Assembly: GCA_017506865.1 (NCBI GenBank)
Contig: JAFCMP010000532.1
Coordinates: forward strand, 434,001 to 498,000
Direction of reading: 5' to 3'
DNA: 64,000 nucleotides
Source: Tribonema minus
Lineage: Eukaryota; Sar; Xanthophyceae; Tribonematales; Tribonemataceae
The stretch's first letter is position 1, and every line of letters begins with the position of its first letter. Below are positions 11,076 through 22,799 of this stretch, in pieces. Both the position numbers and the translations under genes were made by a program. Below the pieces are notes generated by a model, which did no database searches, was not told where the DNA came from, and saw only the letters and a list, made by a program, of their open reading frames with translations.

Positions 11076-11550
11076 CCATCGCCAAGCCCGCGCGTGGTGG
11101 CGTTCCGGCACAGGGGGCAGGGTGGCAACTCCCAGTCAGAGGATGACCTCGACCAAGGCATGGACAAACATGAGGAAGAGTTCCGACAGCTCAAGAACAA
11201 CCCTTTCTCATCCGCTATGTAGTGCAGCAGGATCGGAAAGGTGTGAAAGACGACGTCGCGCGGGACCCACCACACCCACAACCGTTTGGGTTGTAACGTG
11301 AAGGTTTTTTCAAGGTTCAATCGCTGCACGTCGCCCATCGCCGCAAGGTCCCGCGCAATGTCGTCTTTGACGCCTTTCAAATCCTGCTGCACTACAGAGC
11401 GGATGCAAAAAAGGCCGTTTCTAAAAGGGTTGTTCTTGAGCTGTCGGAACTCTTGCTCGTGTCTGTCCATGCCTTTGTCAAGGTCACTCTCTGTCTGGGA
11501 GTCGCCACCCTGCCCCCCCTGCCGGCCACCACGCGCGGGCTTGGCGATGG
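11076..11550. repeat. Long inverted repeat with coding-derived arms
   Basis: The left arm (11076-11267) and right arm (11347-11550) are reverse complements at roughly 85-90 percent by eye, with a spacer of about 79 bases. Both arms read as the same peptide: left arm on the plus strand, GMDKHEEEFRQLKNNPF then RYVVQQDRKGVKDDVARD; right arm on the minus strand, GMDRHEQEFRQLKNNPF then RSVVQQDLKGVKDDIARD. The right arm has about 17 extra bases in the middle. This is an inverted duplication of a coding fragment whose parent gene is not in the window. A transcript across it would form a near-perfect hairpin. Confidence 0.75.
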
Positions 11551-12866
11551 CTGGCTGCATCATGCCGTGAACCACCATGGCCGCTATCTTTGCAAACCTC
11601 GGCATCGTCCGCCAGCGAGTCTGCCAGCGAGCGCTGTGGCGACTCCAATGACAACGACGCTGGAGTGTCGCCCGCGAGCTGAGGGAGGACTTGTGTGCTG
11701 GAGCTTCACTACAGAGAAGCAGGAGAGTTCCTGCCAACTGCCAGGGAGGCATGTGTGTAGTGGTAGCTGTAGTTGAAGGGGGACGAGATGCGCTTAGGCG
11801 CACCCTGTGTGCGCTTTGAGCCAGTCGCTAACAATATGGTTTCTATATTGCACATGCTCTAGATGAAACCAACACCATTCGCCTCAGCAACATCTCTGCT
11901 CTCCGGAGTCCGCACAAATCCCGGGTTGAGTCTGGGTTTCGGTCTGGGTCCTACGACCCAGGATTCCGGCAGCGCGCAGCTGCCTTGAAGTGCTTGTGAA
12001 AGGGGAACACGCCTTTCGAGTGTGAAGAGTCTGGGATAGGCAGAAGCATGTGCATTACTCCTTGCTTCGCACCCACCAGCCTAGGCACACACGTGTAGCT
12101 GTAGCAGAGTACTACTGGTAGGCTAGCAGAGCAGCGCAGCGACAAAACATTACTGCTACATGAGCTTTTGTGCCACTCTGCCTGCCGTTCCCTATCGTAG
12201 TAAGAGGAGGTTTTTGAGCCCTGTCAGAAACTACAGTCTGCTACAAGTCCAATCTGTTCGTGCAGATCTCCTCTACATCAAAAATGCCGCAAGCTTGGAC
12301 TGCAACTTGCCTTTCAAGTGAAGGATATGCAAATTAAGGCACAAGCGGTGTCACAACGGTACGTATGGACTTGTATTTATAAACGGTACTACTATTCAGC
12401 AAAGGCATGACATTGCTTGTTGATTTGCTTTGCTTCGCATCAAATGTGCTGTGCACACCACAAAACACTTCAAGACAAAAAATGTCCTGTCCTGTGCTCT
12501 GCAGACACATCATACACTAGGTACTCAAGCAACGCAAAGCATGCGAGAACAACGCACAACACACACACACGAGAAGCACAAGATGCCACCATGACACCCA
12601 CATACATGCACCGTGCATTACCACTCTATGCCGCCAAACGGACCTTCCACGCCGGGCACTCACGCCAACCAGCCCCCATGTACGCAACTTCATGCACACC
12701 GCGCATTGCAACCGCTCGCCCCCTCTTCCAAACTGCCATCCGCAATCACACTCATTCCGCGCTCATCGCCACCTCACACGCCGCTTGCCTCAACGCTGCT
12801 GCCCGAACCCCCCGCCCCCCCCAAACGGCGTGCCCGCGCTCATCGCCACCTCACACGCCGCTTGCC
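11551..12866. other. Intergenic / 3' flank of NUP214, no gene seen
   Basis: The part near 11,800-12,600 has lower GC than the flanks. No frame has motif support. The section from 12761 onward is a 77-base duplicate of the NUP214 C-terminal end (see the repeat entry). The 3' untranslated region of the minus-strand nucleoporin gene must lie here. Confidence 0.35.
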
Positions 12867-12917
12867 TCAACGCTGCTGCCCGAACCCCCCGCCCCCCCCA
12901 AACGGCGTGCCCGCGCC
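12761..12917 (-). repeat. 77-base tandem duplication across the NUP214 stop codon
   Basis: GCTCATCGCCACCTCACACG begins at 12761 and again at 12838, and the following bases through CCCCCAAACGGCGTGCCCGC are identical. On the minus strand this copies the last codons and stop of the nucleoporin into its 3' flank. Because 77 is not a multiple of three, readthrough would leave the frame. Confidence 0.8.
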
Positions 12918-15900
12918 CCCGAATGCGCTCCCCTGCTGCCCGCCGAACGCATTGGGCTGCGGCGCGCCGAAAGCGGCGGCGCCGAAGCCCCCCGCGCCCG
13001 GCGCCGCCGCCGCCGCGGCGAACCCCGCAAAGCCGCCGCTCGCGCCGCCGAATGGGCCGCCGCCCTGCTGCTGCTGCTGCTGCTGCTGCTGCCCGAATGC
13101 GCCGGCGCCGCCGAAGACGGGCGCGCCGCCGAGGCGCGACGGCATGCCGAAAGAGGGCGTCGCCGCGGGCGCCGCCGCCGCTGCCTGGCCGAAGCCGGCG
13201 CCGAAGGCGGGCGGGGCGGCGGCGGCCTGACCGCCGAAGGGCGTGAGCGGCGCCGCGGCGGCGGGGGCGGCGGCGGCGGGCAGGGTGAAGCCCTGCGGCG
13301 GCGGCACCTTGTACCTCTCGCACAGGGTCTTGACGACCTCCGCCTCGCGCCCCCTGTACTTCTCGATGAGCTTGGGGATGTTCTGGATCTTCTGGAGCTG
13401 GCCGGCCTGTGGCGCGCGGAGAGGGGATGTGTAGATAGAGGGTTTCGTTATACAAGGCGCGTCGAGCGGGACGTCAGCGCTCGCCAGCGGCGGCGGCAAC
13501 GGCGGTGCACGCGAACGCCTGCTGCTGCTGCCGTGAGCCTGGTAACATGCTTACTCATCTGGCTGACGGGCATCATCATGGCAGCGAATGCAAGCTGTGG
13601 TGTGTACAGTGCGGCAAAGCCGCCACATGGCGATGCTGCAAGGTGCCGGTACCCTTCCATGCAGCGGCGACGACATGTAGTGGAAGGAAGTGCAAGCACG
13701 CATACCAGGATCGCACTGTGGTGCGCCATTGGAGTTGAGCTGTGAGCAACCACGCAGTCTGTTTACAACATGTACTGTTGCAGACATGCTGCCAGAAACA
13801 TAATGTACAGACCCATGCACCAGGCGCGTACCACACTTCCATGTGGCAAGCATACCACACACGCGGTGGTCAAGACAAATCAGCACCGGCAAGTCTAATT
13901 GCCCACCTGAGTGTAAACCGCCCGCATCCACTCCTGCAGCACCGCAATGCCGCCCTGCTGCTGCTGCTGCTGCTGCTGCTGGCCAAACGGCGACGGCGAC
14001 GGCGCCGCCGCGCCTCCGTATGCGCCGCCGCCAAAGGGACTGGGTGTCGCGCCAAACCCCGGTGTTGACGTCCCAAAGCCCGACGCCTGCTGCGGCGTCT
14101 GCTGCGGCGTGCTGCCAAACGGCGACTGCTGCTGAGCGCCGCCAAACCCGCTGCCGAACGCCGGCGTGGCGGCGGCGGCGGGCGCCTTTGCAAAGGGACT
14201 CGGTGCCGCCGCGAATGGGCTCGGCGCCGCCGCCGCCGCGCCGCTGCCAAACGGCATGCCCGCTGCTGCGGCGGGGGCCTTAGCGAACGGGCTTGGAGAG
14301 GGCACCGCGCCCCACGTTCCGGAAAACGCGCTGGGCGCCGGCGCCGGCGTCGCGGGCGCCGCGCCGAAGGGCGAGGGCGTCACTGGCGCCGCCGACACGC
14401 CGAAAGGCAGAGCGCCGCTGCCAAGCACGCCGCCGCCGCCGCCGCCAGTGCCGGGCGTCGCGGGGGCGGGCGTCGCGGGGGCGGGGGCGCTGCCGCCCGG
14501 CGTCGCCGCCGCCGCCGCCGCCAGGCCGGCCACGTCCGTCACATTGTAGCGCTCGACGAGCTTCTGGACGAGCTGCGCCTCGCGGCCCTTATACTTGGCC
14601 AGGAACTCGCGCACGCTCGCCAGCTTGGCGGGGTTGTACTTGCTGTAGATGGCCTTGACGATCTGCTCATAGTCAGGACCCGCGGCGGCAGCGGCTGGCG
14701 CCGGCGCTTGCGCCGCCGCCGCCTGCGCGCCGAAGCCCGCCGCGGCGCCGCCGCTGCCGAAAAGACCGCCGGGAGCGGGGGCAGCAGCGGCGGCGCCGAA
14801 TGCGCCGCTGAAGAGCCCTGCGCCGCCGCCGCCACCAAACGGCGTAGCAGCCTTGGCGGGTGACGTCGGCGCCTTGAACGCTGCGAACGGCGAAGGCGCG
14901 GCGGCCGGCGCGGCGGGCGCCGCGGCCGCGGGCGCGCTCGCTTTGCTCGCGTCCGTCGCCGCCGCCGCCGCTAGCAGGTTGCTGATGTCAAACACCGGCA
15001 CGCTGTCCTTGCGCGTCAGCCCGCCCGACGCGGGCGCGGGCGCCGCTGCCGCCGCTGCCGCGGGCGCCGGCGCCGCGGCCGCCGCGAGGCCGAATGAGAA
15101 CGGCGGAGGCTGATCCTTCGCTGCTGCTGCGGGAGCGGGGGCGGACGCCTTCGCCTTTGCCTGCTGACTAAACGGCGTTGGCGCCCTGGACGACATGGGC
15201 GGGTAGCCTGCGTCCTTCTTGGGTGCGACGGCGGGCGGCTTGGCGGCAGCAGGGGTGGCGCTGGCGGCGGCGGCAGGCTTCGCTACTGCCTCCGCCGCGC
15301 CGCCGCCGCCACCCTTCTCGGCAGCCTTCTCGTCAGGCTTCTCGTCCGCCCTGGCCTCCGGCTTTGCCGCGACGGCCGCCACCACCTCTGCGGGCTTCCC
15401 CTCCGCCTTCGGCGGCACGCCGAACACGGACGGCGCCTTCGCGCTGAAGGGAGGGTACCCCCCGCCGCCGCCGGCCTTTGCAGCAGCCTGTTGCGAATCC
15501 GTCTCCCAGGGCACGGAGGTGATGGGCTTCGCCGCTGCCGGCGCTGGCTTGGCCGCAGCGGCGGCGGCAGCAGCGGGCTTCGCCTCGCCCCAAGGCGTCG
15601 GTGCCTTTGAGGGGAACGGGGGGTAGCCGCTGCTGCTGGGTTTCGCGGCCGGCTTGGGTGCCACCGCTGCCGCCGCTGCTGCGCCTGGCGCCGGCGCTGG
15701 CGCAGGGGATTTGAACACTGACGGCGCCTTGGCGCTCATCGGTGGGTAGCTGCTGCCGCTCGCCTTCCGCGCGCCGCCAGCGTCTGCGTCGGGATTCTTC
15801 GCAGGGGGCGCCGCTGCTGCTGCGGGCGCAGGCGCGGCGGCCGGTCCACCCCAAGACACGGACGCCGCGGGGAACGGCGACTGCTTGCGCGCCAGCGACT

Positions 15901-18900
15901 TCGTGCCGTCTTCGTCACGGTCGCCGCCCCCCACCGTTGCCGCTTCACCGAACGACTCCATCCTCAGCGACGAGCGCTTCGAGGGCGCCGGTTTACTGGG
16001 CTCCGGTGCCGCCACCCAGCCCTTGCCGCCTCCGAACCCGATTCCACCGCGGAAAGGCGCCGCTCCTGCCGGCGCCGCAGCCGCAGCCGCCGCCGCCGCC
16101 GCCGCTGCCGCCGCGCCGCCGTCGCCGCCTTCGCCGCCGTCGCGCTGCTGCTGCGCCTTGGACGCCGACACGCGGTCGCCGCGCACCAGCTTGCTGGGCG
16201 TGCGCAGCGGCGCGGCGGCCCTGGCGGGCGTCGACGCGGCGGCGGCGGGCGGCGCCGCGGCGCGCGCCACGGGGCGGAAGCCCGCCAGCTCGTGGCGCAG
16301 CTGCACGCACGCGGTGCGCGCGCGCCGCCGCCGCTCGCGCGCGTCGAGCTTGGCGTCCGTCGCGACGGTGGCGCTGGAGGCGGTCATGGGGGTCGCGCCG
16401 CTGCCGCCGCCGCAGCGCGCGCGCGACGCGGCCGCCGCGTCCGCGCGCGCCTGCTGCTCCTTGACGGCCGTCAGCTGCTTCTCGAGGGTCTCGGTGGCGG
16501 CCTGCGTGCGGCAATGGGGTGTGTGTGGGTGAAGGGCGTGTGTGGGGGCACATAACCATTGAGCAGGCTGGCAAAGATTAAATGTGAATTATGCAAAGCA
16601 AAGAGTGATGCTGCCGATACTGATGCACAGTGTGTATTGCAAGTGATGCTCTTTAATCGTAATTTCTTGTCGCGTGCACACAATGACCCCGTGCATCCTC
16701 CACATCAGTCCCCACCGCACCCACTTATGGCAACACACGGCCCCTCACCTGTGCCTGCTGCGCGCGCTTGAACTGCTCGCGAGCAACGCTCAGCAGGAAC
16801 GCCGCGTCAAACGGCGGCACCTGCGCCGCCGCCGCCGGCGACGGCGTCTGACCGAGGCGGCGCCGCGGCCGCCCCGTGGCGGCGCTCCGCTCGTGCTCCC
16901 GCTGGCGCCGTATCTCCTCCTTGGCGAGCTTCTCACGTACGCCGCGCCGCATGTCGAGTACGCTGGTGACCTCGCTCAGCATGGCGCCCGCCTGCGCAAT
17001 CTGGGGGTGGGGGGGGGGGGGGGCAGGCACGGAGGTCATCATTCAGCGCGCTGCAAGGGTGGGACCAAGCGCTGCTGCAACAATTACATGTGTGCAATCA
17101 AAGGCCCGCTTCCGACCTTGACAGCCGCTGCTGCCTCACTGCAGACCATTGCAATGACGACGATCACGTGAATCTGCGCCCATTGCGCCTCAGCACGCCA
17201 GAATGACTACTTAAAAAAGGAACGCACAAGTGCGACGCGCGACAGGCCCCCCCCCCCCCCCCCCCCCCCCCACGCCGCACCTACCCACCTTCTTCTCCAG
17301 GCCGGCGCGCTGCGCGGCGCTGCGCGCGTCGAGCGCCTGCGTGCGCATCATCAGCTGCACGTAGCCCGCGGCGCCGAACCCCCCCGGCGCGCGCCCCCCC
17401 TCGCCCCCGCGCCCCGTCAGCATGCGCGCCTCCGCCGCCTGCCAGCGCGCGTTGTGCTCCTGCGCGCGCAGCTCGCCGCACGCGCGCTTGGTGGCGGCGG
17501 CGGCGGCGTCCGCGGCGGCGTAGCGGTCGTGCAGGCCGCGCGTCGCGTCCGCGAGCGACGCGAGGCTCGCCTCGAAGCCGCGGTCCCACGCGGCGTCGCC
17601 GATCGACTTGACGAACTGCGATCGGCAGCGAGCGAGCAGGCGGCTCGATGCTGTCAGAGCGGGATTGATGGGTCTGGGGCGATGATTACAGGGCACAAGC
17701 CCCACTGGCAGTTGCGCAGGTCGTGCACTGCCGCCACCAGTGTTGTGTAGTAGTGCGAGTCATCTTGGATGAAGCCTACTTAGCATGCGCACATGCCACG
17801 TCATGTCATAACCTTCCTCTATCTTCTCCTTGCACATCAGCGGCAGTGTACAAACCATGCCGCATATCCCCTCCACAACTTTGAGAATCATGCTCTACGA
17901 CACGCAGGCGAGCATCAGGTGTGCAGTGACAAAGCACCAACATGATACAGCACCCCCATTGCTTCCTGCGGCGCTGCAACGAGCGCCACGCGCCCTGCAG
18001 CAGCGCTCAAACCCCCACTCACAACGAACACCAATGCAACTGCCACTGCCAGTTGGGCATGCCTACGTACCTGCTCTTGCGACTGCCGGAGGACGCCCGA
18101 GACGTGCACCATCAGCGCCCACAGGCGACCCTCGTAAGCGGTGTGCGGCGCCGCCCTCTCCGCGCTGTCGGGCGCGCCGCCGCCGCTGCCCGGCGCAGGC
18201 CTGCGCGGCAGCCGCGGCGGCTGCACGATCTGCACGGCCGGCGGCACCTCCACCTCTGCCTGCTGGCCCCGCTGCGCTTCCCGCTCCTTTTCATCCTTCT
18301 CCTTCACTGCGCCGTCTGCTGCGGCAGCCGCGCGCCCCTCCCGCTGCTCCTTGGACTGCGCGGGCTCAGGCGCGGGGGCTGCCTTGGCGGCACCGCCGCG
18401 CGGCGCCGCCGCTGGAGCGGCAGCAGCAGCGGCGGCGGCGGGCGCCGCAGCAGCCGCAGCCGCTGCGAATGGGGGAACGAAGATTGACGTGGCGGCATCG
18501 CCCTGTCCGCCTGGTGCCGCCGCGAACAGCGACTTCGACCCCGCTGGCAGCGCAAACGGCTTGGCGGGGCCGAGCAGCGGCGCGACGCCGGGCCCGAATG
18601 GGCTGGCGGCTCCAGCGCCGCCACCAAACTGGCCAAGTCCGGTCCCCCCACCCGCAGCTTGTCCGAACCCCCACGAGGGCTGCGTGGTGGGCGTCAGCCC
18701 GAACGGCGAAGGTGCCGCGGGCGCTGCTGCTGGCTGAGGCGCCGCTGCCGCCGTGGGCTTGGGCGCCGCAGCGCCGTTGAACACGGATGGCGCTTTGGCG
18801 CTCAAGGGCGGGTAACCGCCGCTGGTCGCCGCTGCTGCCTTGGGAGGCTCGCCGTACACAGATGGTGCCCTTGCGCTCATTGGCGGATATGCTCCTCCTC

Positions 18901-21420
18901 CTCCGCCGCCGCCGCCAGCGGCCTTGGCCGGCGGCGCAGCCGCGGCAGCGCCGGTTCCGGGCTTTTGCGGTCCGCCGAAAACCGACGGCGCGATTGCACT
19001 CATGGGCGGAAACGCCGCAGCCTCCCGCTTGGGCTCAGGGGCCGCTGCAGGGGCTGCTGCTGCGCCGCTGCCGCCGCCGCCGCCGTCGCCGAACATCGAG
19101 CGCGATCCGAGCTCCGACTTGCTGAACGAGAACGCGAGCGCGCCGCCGCCGCCGCCGCCCCCCGCCGCCGCGGGGAACCCGAGCGCCGGCGGCGGCGGCG
19201 GCGCCGCCGCCGCTGCGGGCGCTGCGGCGACGCGTCGGATGAGCATCTGCGCGTCGTGCGTCGGGCTCTGCGACGGCGGCGCCGTGACGACGGACTGGCC
19301 GCTGGGGCTCGGCGTGCGCGCCACCGTGCCGCCCTCGGACCCGCTCTCGCGCGCGCCGCCGTCGCTCTCGGAGGAGCCGACGCGCAGGTACGCGAGCGCG
19401 CCGCCGACGCCGCCGGGCGACGCCGGCTGCTGCGCCGCTGCGCCCCCCTCCCCCTCCTCCTCGGACTGCTCGTCGGAGCTCCGGCGCGCACCGTCGCTCT
19501 CCTCGTCGCTGCTGCTGCCGAGCGGAACCGTCGCCGCGTGCGCCGCCAGCGCCTCCAGCTTGCTCGCCGCCGCCGCTGGCGCCGCCGCCGCCGCCGCCTC
19601 CAGCGCCCGCGCCGCCCACGCGGGCCGCGCGTCCGGCAGCGGCCCCGCCCTGAAGAGCGCCGCCGCCGCGGCGTCGCCGGCGTGGCGCGCGTCGCGCAGC
19701 GCGTAGACGACGAGCGCGCCCGCGCTGCTGAGCGCGAGCAGCAGCGGCGCGGGCGGCGTCACCACGTCCTCGTCGTCAAAGGGCAGCGCGCGCGTCGCGT
19801 TGAGCGACGCGCACAGCGCGCGCGGGTACGCGTCGCCGCCGCCGCGCGCGCCGGGCAGCGCGAGGGACTTGCCGTCGGGGAGCTCGGCGATGGCCCAGCG
19901 GCCGTCGCCGTCCCTGCGCAGCATCGGGAACTTGGGCTCGAGGCTGCAGGTCACCGCGGCGATGCCCCACTCCGGTACCTGCGCGCGTGCGGGCGGGGGG
20001 TTTCCGTGTTGAGACCGGAGCAGGGGCTGAACGGCCAGCACGCGTTGGGGTACGTACGAGTGATGCACCCCCTGGTGACGTGACACGCACATGCAAGGTA
20101 TAGAACGTGCATGTTGTAGCTGTATCAAACACTGGCGGCTGTGTGCACCTCTGTGCGCACGTGCAGGACGACGCGACAGCCGAAGAAGCATCCTTGACAC
20201 GTCACACCTGCACTCCCAAGGTGAGCTGCCGTCATACAGGCAGTGGCTTACACTCCACGGGCCATGCCGCACCAGAGCGTCCACCCACAAAGCACACTTC
20301 AACTTAATAACAATAACAGCCCACAAGCGTACCTGAGCCATGTGCAGCGCGTACGTGCTCCCCGAATCGTGCAGCGGGTAGCAGATCCCATCGTCCGCCG
20401 CCTGCGCCTCCAGCCCCGCACCCCCCGCGTACACTCCCCACAGCACGCCCGCCGGCGCCTGCGGCGTGAATTGGCCCTCGTCCGGCGGCAGCGTGTACAC
20501 CGTGTAGATGGACGCGTCATCGAGCCATAGCAGCGTGGACATGCGCACACCCGTGTCAAAGCCCATTTCCGGTGGCGCCGGTGTTGAAGTTTGGAGCGTC
20601 GCCGCGCTGCCGTCATCGGTGCCGCTCGTGTAGATGCACAGCGCCGCGGAACTCGTGCCGACAGCGAACGCGCTCGGCAGGGACGGGCTCCAGTCGCCGC
20701 ACGTGTATGTGGCGCCATCGGCAGCGGCAGGCACAGAGACTGGAGAGTTTGGCTCCCTCGGTGAGAGCACCTGCGCTGCACCCGTGATGGCTATGACTAA
20801 GAGCTGGTCGGGGCCAGCCTTGGACCACCGAAGAGCAGCCACGCCGCCGGGCGTACGGGCTGTGGCGAAGGGATCCGGCGACTGCTTGAGCAGGTCGGCG
20901 GTGAAGTGCAGAGTGACCCTGTCTGCGAATGCCAAGGCTGTGACCTCGCCGCTCCTGCAGGCAGGGACACATGATACAACATGAAGTATTTGTAACATGA
21001 TTGCCATATGTGGTGATGGCGTGGGGATTCGCACAGCAGGTATCATACAGGAAATCATCAAATCAACATGGAGCCACTTGAAGAATTAAGGAAAGGGGCT
21101 GTGCCTGGCACTAACCTGGAGATTGCGACGTGTGTGGGCCTGTCAGCAAAGCTGACGCGAGTGTGAGGGGGCAGCTCCGCGAACACCTTCTGCTCAAGTC
21201 GCTCCGCAATCTTGATGGCCTGCTCCTCCAGTGCCGCAACTGGAATTAAAGCCAGCTGGCGATTTGCGCACACGGCCAGCAAGCCGCAAGCATCGCAGGT
21301 TGCAGCTAGCGTCCAGCCGTCGGACTGATCTGGAGCTGCCGCCTCTGGTATCGAAAACTGAGCTAATTTGTCCAACGACAGCTCATCGTGCAGGGAGCAA
21401 TCGATCGCGGCTAGCGACAT
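12867..21420 (-). CDS. NUP214-type FG nucleoporin (nuclear pore mRNA-export subunit)
   Basis: Seven exons on the minus strand: 21420-21116, 20954-20333, 19978-18071, 17615-17289, 17000-16749, 16501-13907 and 13406-12867. Together they form one uninterrupted frame of 2,182 residues. Order of parts: an N-terminal WD-like region (about residues 1-430; HVAISR, LVIAITGAAQVLSP, YTCGDWSPSLPSAFAVGT); an acidic Ser-rich linker; a first low-complexity block with repeats such as YPPMSARAPSVYG; predicted coiled coil in exons 4-6 (SIGDAAWDRGFEASLASLAD, MRRGVREKLAKEEIRRQREH); a second block with many PF/FG dipeptides; then two copies of a KY(K/R)GREA..V..L.ERY motif (AKYKGREAQLVQKLVERYNV and EKYRGREAEVVKTLCERYKV). 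NUP214/Nup159 sits on the cytoplasmic face of the pore and, in other eukaryotes, recruits the DEAD-box helicase DBP5 to remodel exported mRNPs. The ATG at 21420 opens the propeller region. It is convergent with FIP1. The propeller is divergent, so the NUP214 name rests on overall architecture. Confidence 0.75.
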
Positions 21421-22097
21421 GCTAGAGATCCTGGGATCTAGTCAAGCATCCAGCGTAGATCCTGGGTCGTTCAGTTGGGAAGCGCTTCCTCACAGAGGGA
21501 ATTAACACCCCTTTCTGCCTCAGATGTGTGTGTCGCTGCTTTGCTCCTGTGCTTCGACACACCTGCTCTAAGGGAAGTTAAGTTCAGTGTTGAAGTTCCC
21601 TCTTTTTTCTTTGCAGAGTTCTAGCTGCTCATCCATTGCAAGCCAAGTTTTGAGTAGACCATTGGAGGCTGGAAGACGTCTCAAGTGGTACAGGGAGATC
21701 ATTTGGTGATGGCATTTTTACAAAAGCGATCAGCGATCGTCATTGCACATTTTCAACAGTTGTCGCAAAACACACAGTCTATAGATCCTGGTAGCAAGCT
21801 TGACATCTGTCATCGCAGGGCTTTATGCGTCATATGCAAGACTGGTAGAATAAGACACAAAGGCAAGCCAGGCAATCCCAGGCTGGCTAGTGACCGAAAG
21901 AGGCATCAACTTCTTGAAGTTGGCAAAACAATGTCCACTTAACCCTACATATGTGTTGGTATGCTTGCAGTGGAAATGATGTAGAGTTCTGGTAGCAGCT
22001 GGACAACAGAAGTTGGCAAAACAATGTCCTGCTTAATCCTACACATGTGTTGGTATGCTTGCAGTGGAATTGATGTAAGTTCTGGTAGCAAGCTGGG
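21421..22097. repeat. Upstream flank of NUP214 and 93-base tandem repeat
   Basis: Two 93-base copies begin GAAGTTGGCAAAACAATGTC at 21916 and 22009. A related piece, CTGGTAGCAAGCT, lies at about 21788. The second copy runs straight into LINE-tail copy 3, so this is probably the 3' untranslated region of a LINE insertion. Bases 21421-21900 should hold the NUP214 promoter; I recognise no box. Confidence 0.6.
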
Positions 22098-22150
22098 CAT
22101 GCACCACCTGGGCTTTTTTGCACCCTAAGCAAGATTTCACATACAAACAT
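22098..22150 (+). mobile_element. LINE 3' tail with terminal hairpin, copy 3
   Basis: CACCTGGGCTTTTTTGCACCC followed by AAGCAAGATTTC matches copies 1 and 2, with a GGG/CCC stem around a T-rich loop. This marks the 3' end of a third, heavily truncated insertion. Confidence 0.5.
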
Positions 22151-22383
22151 ATATTCAGAGCACCGCTAGCACCGCAAATTCACAACCTCACTATATACTA
22201 TAGAATCGCCACCTGTGCTATCACGCTGGTGTCGCAGATCGGTTGCACACAAGTAGAGGCTGAGTGAATGTATGCCACTAGCCGTTGGGCACCGCAATTG
22301 CATGAACAACATGACATTGCATCGCATGCGCGCACCAGAACGAGAGTACAAGTCAGACCACGCAGAATACCACTCAGAACAGA

Positions 22384-22799
22384 CTACAGTAGTACCTTAT
22401 CTCGTATTATGATGCTGCCCGAACAGCGGCAGTTGAGTGCCCAGGCCACAGCTCTCTTCAGTCCTGTGACAACGTGGAGAAGCTGTCCGCCAGCCACCAT
22501 CGCTGGAAAACCAACTGCATGTTTGTGCTGCTGGCCACGCAGAGCTGGTGACAGTGCCGCGCGCAGCAAACCAGCGTCCATGCTGATGCACAGCCCCCCC
22601 TCATTTGCAGAAATACGCACCATGCGGTCGCTCCACTTTCAATTCGTTGTCGCCCGCTCCGCTGTGGCGCCGGTGGTGGCGGTGGCGCAGCGCGACTCAC
22701 CACCAGCGCGCTCTCCACAGTCGCCCACGACCCTGAACCTAGGTTGAACACCCGGCGAGCGACACAGCGCTCATCTGGAGTCCATGTTCTCATTCCCAT
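22384..22799 (-). CDS. Possible small two-exon gene, unrecognised
   Basis: On the minus strand an ATG at 22799 opens GMRTWTPDERCVARRVFNLG and continues to SWATVESALV, followed by a clean GTGAGT donor near 22700. A plausible second exon in compatible phase reads LCISMDAGLLRAALSPALRG, then HAVGFPAMVAGGQLLHVVTG and ends SGSIIIRDK before GTACTA. The acceptor (CAAATGAG before a G run) is poor and no family is recognised. It may continue to the left. It could equally be non-coding. Confidence 0.25.

Noticed and set aside
12417..20083. Large plus-strand open frames over the nucleoporin
   Set aside because: They are Ala/Arg/Pro-rich mirrors of the minus-strand gene, which has seven phase-matched exons and clear domain order.
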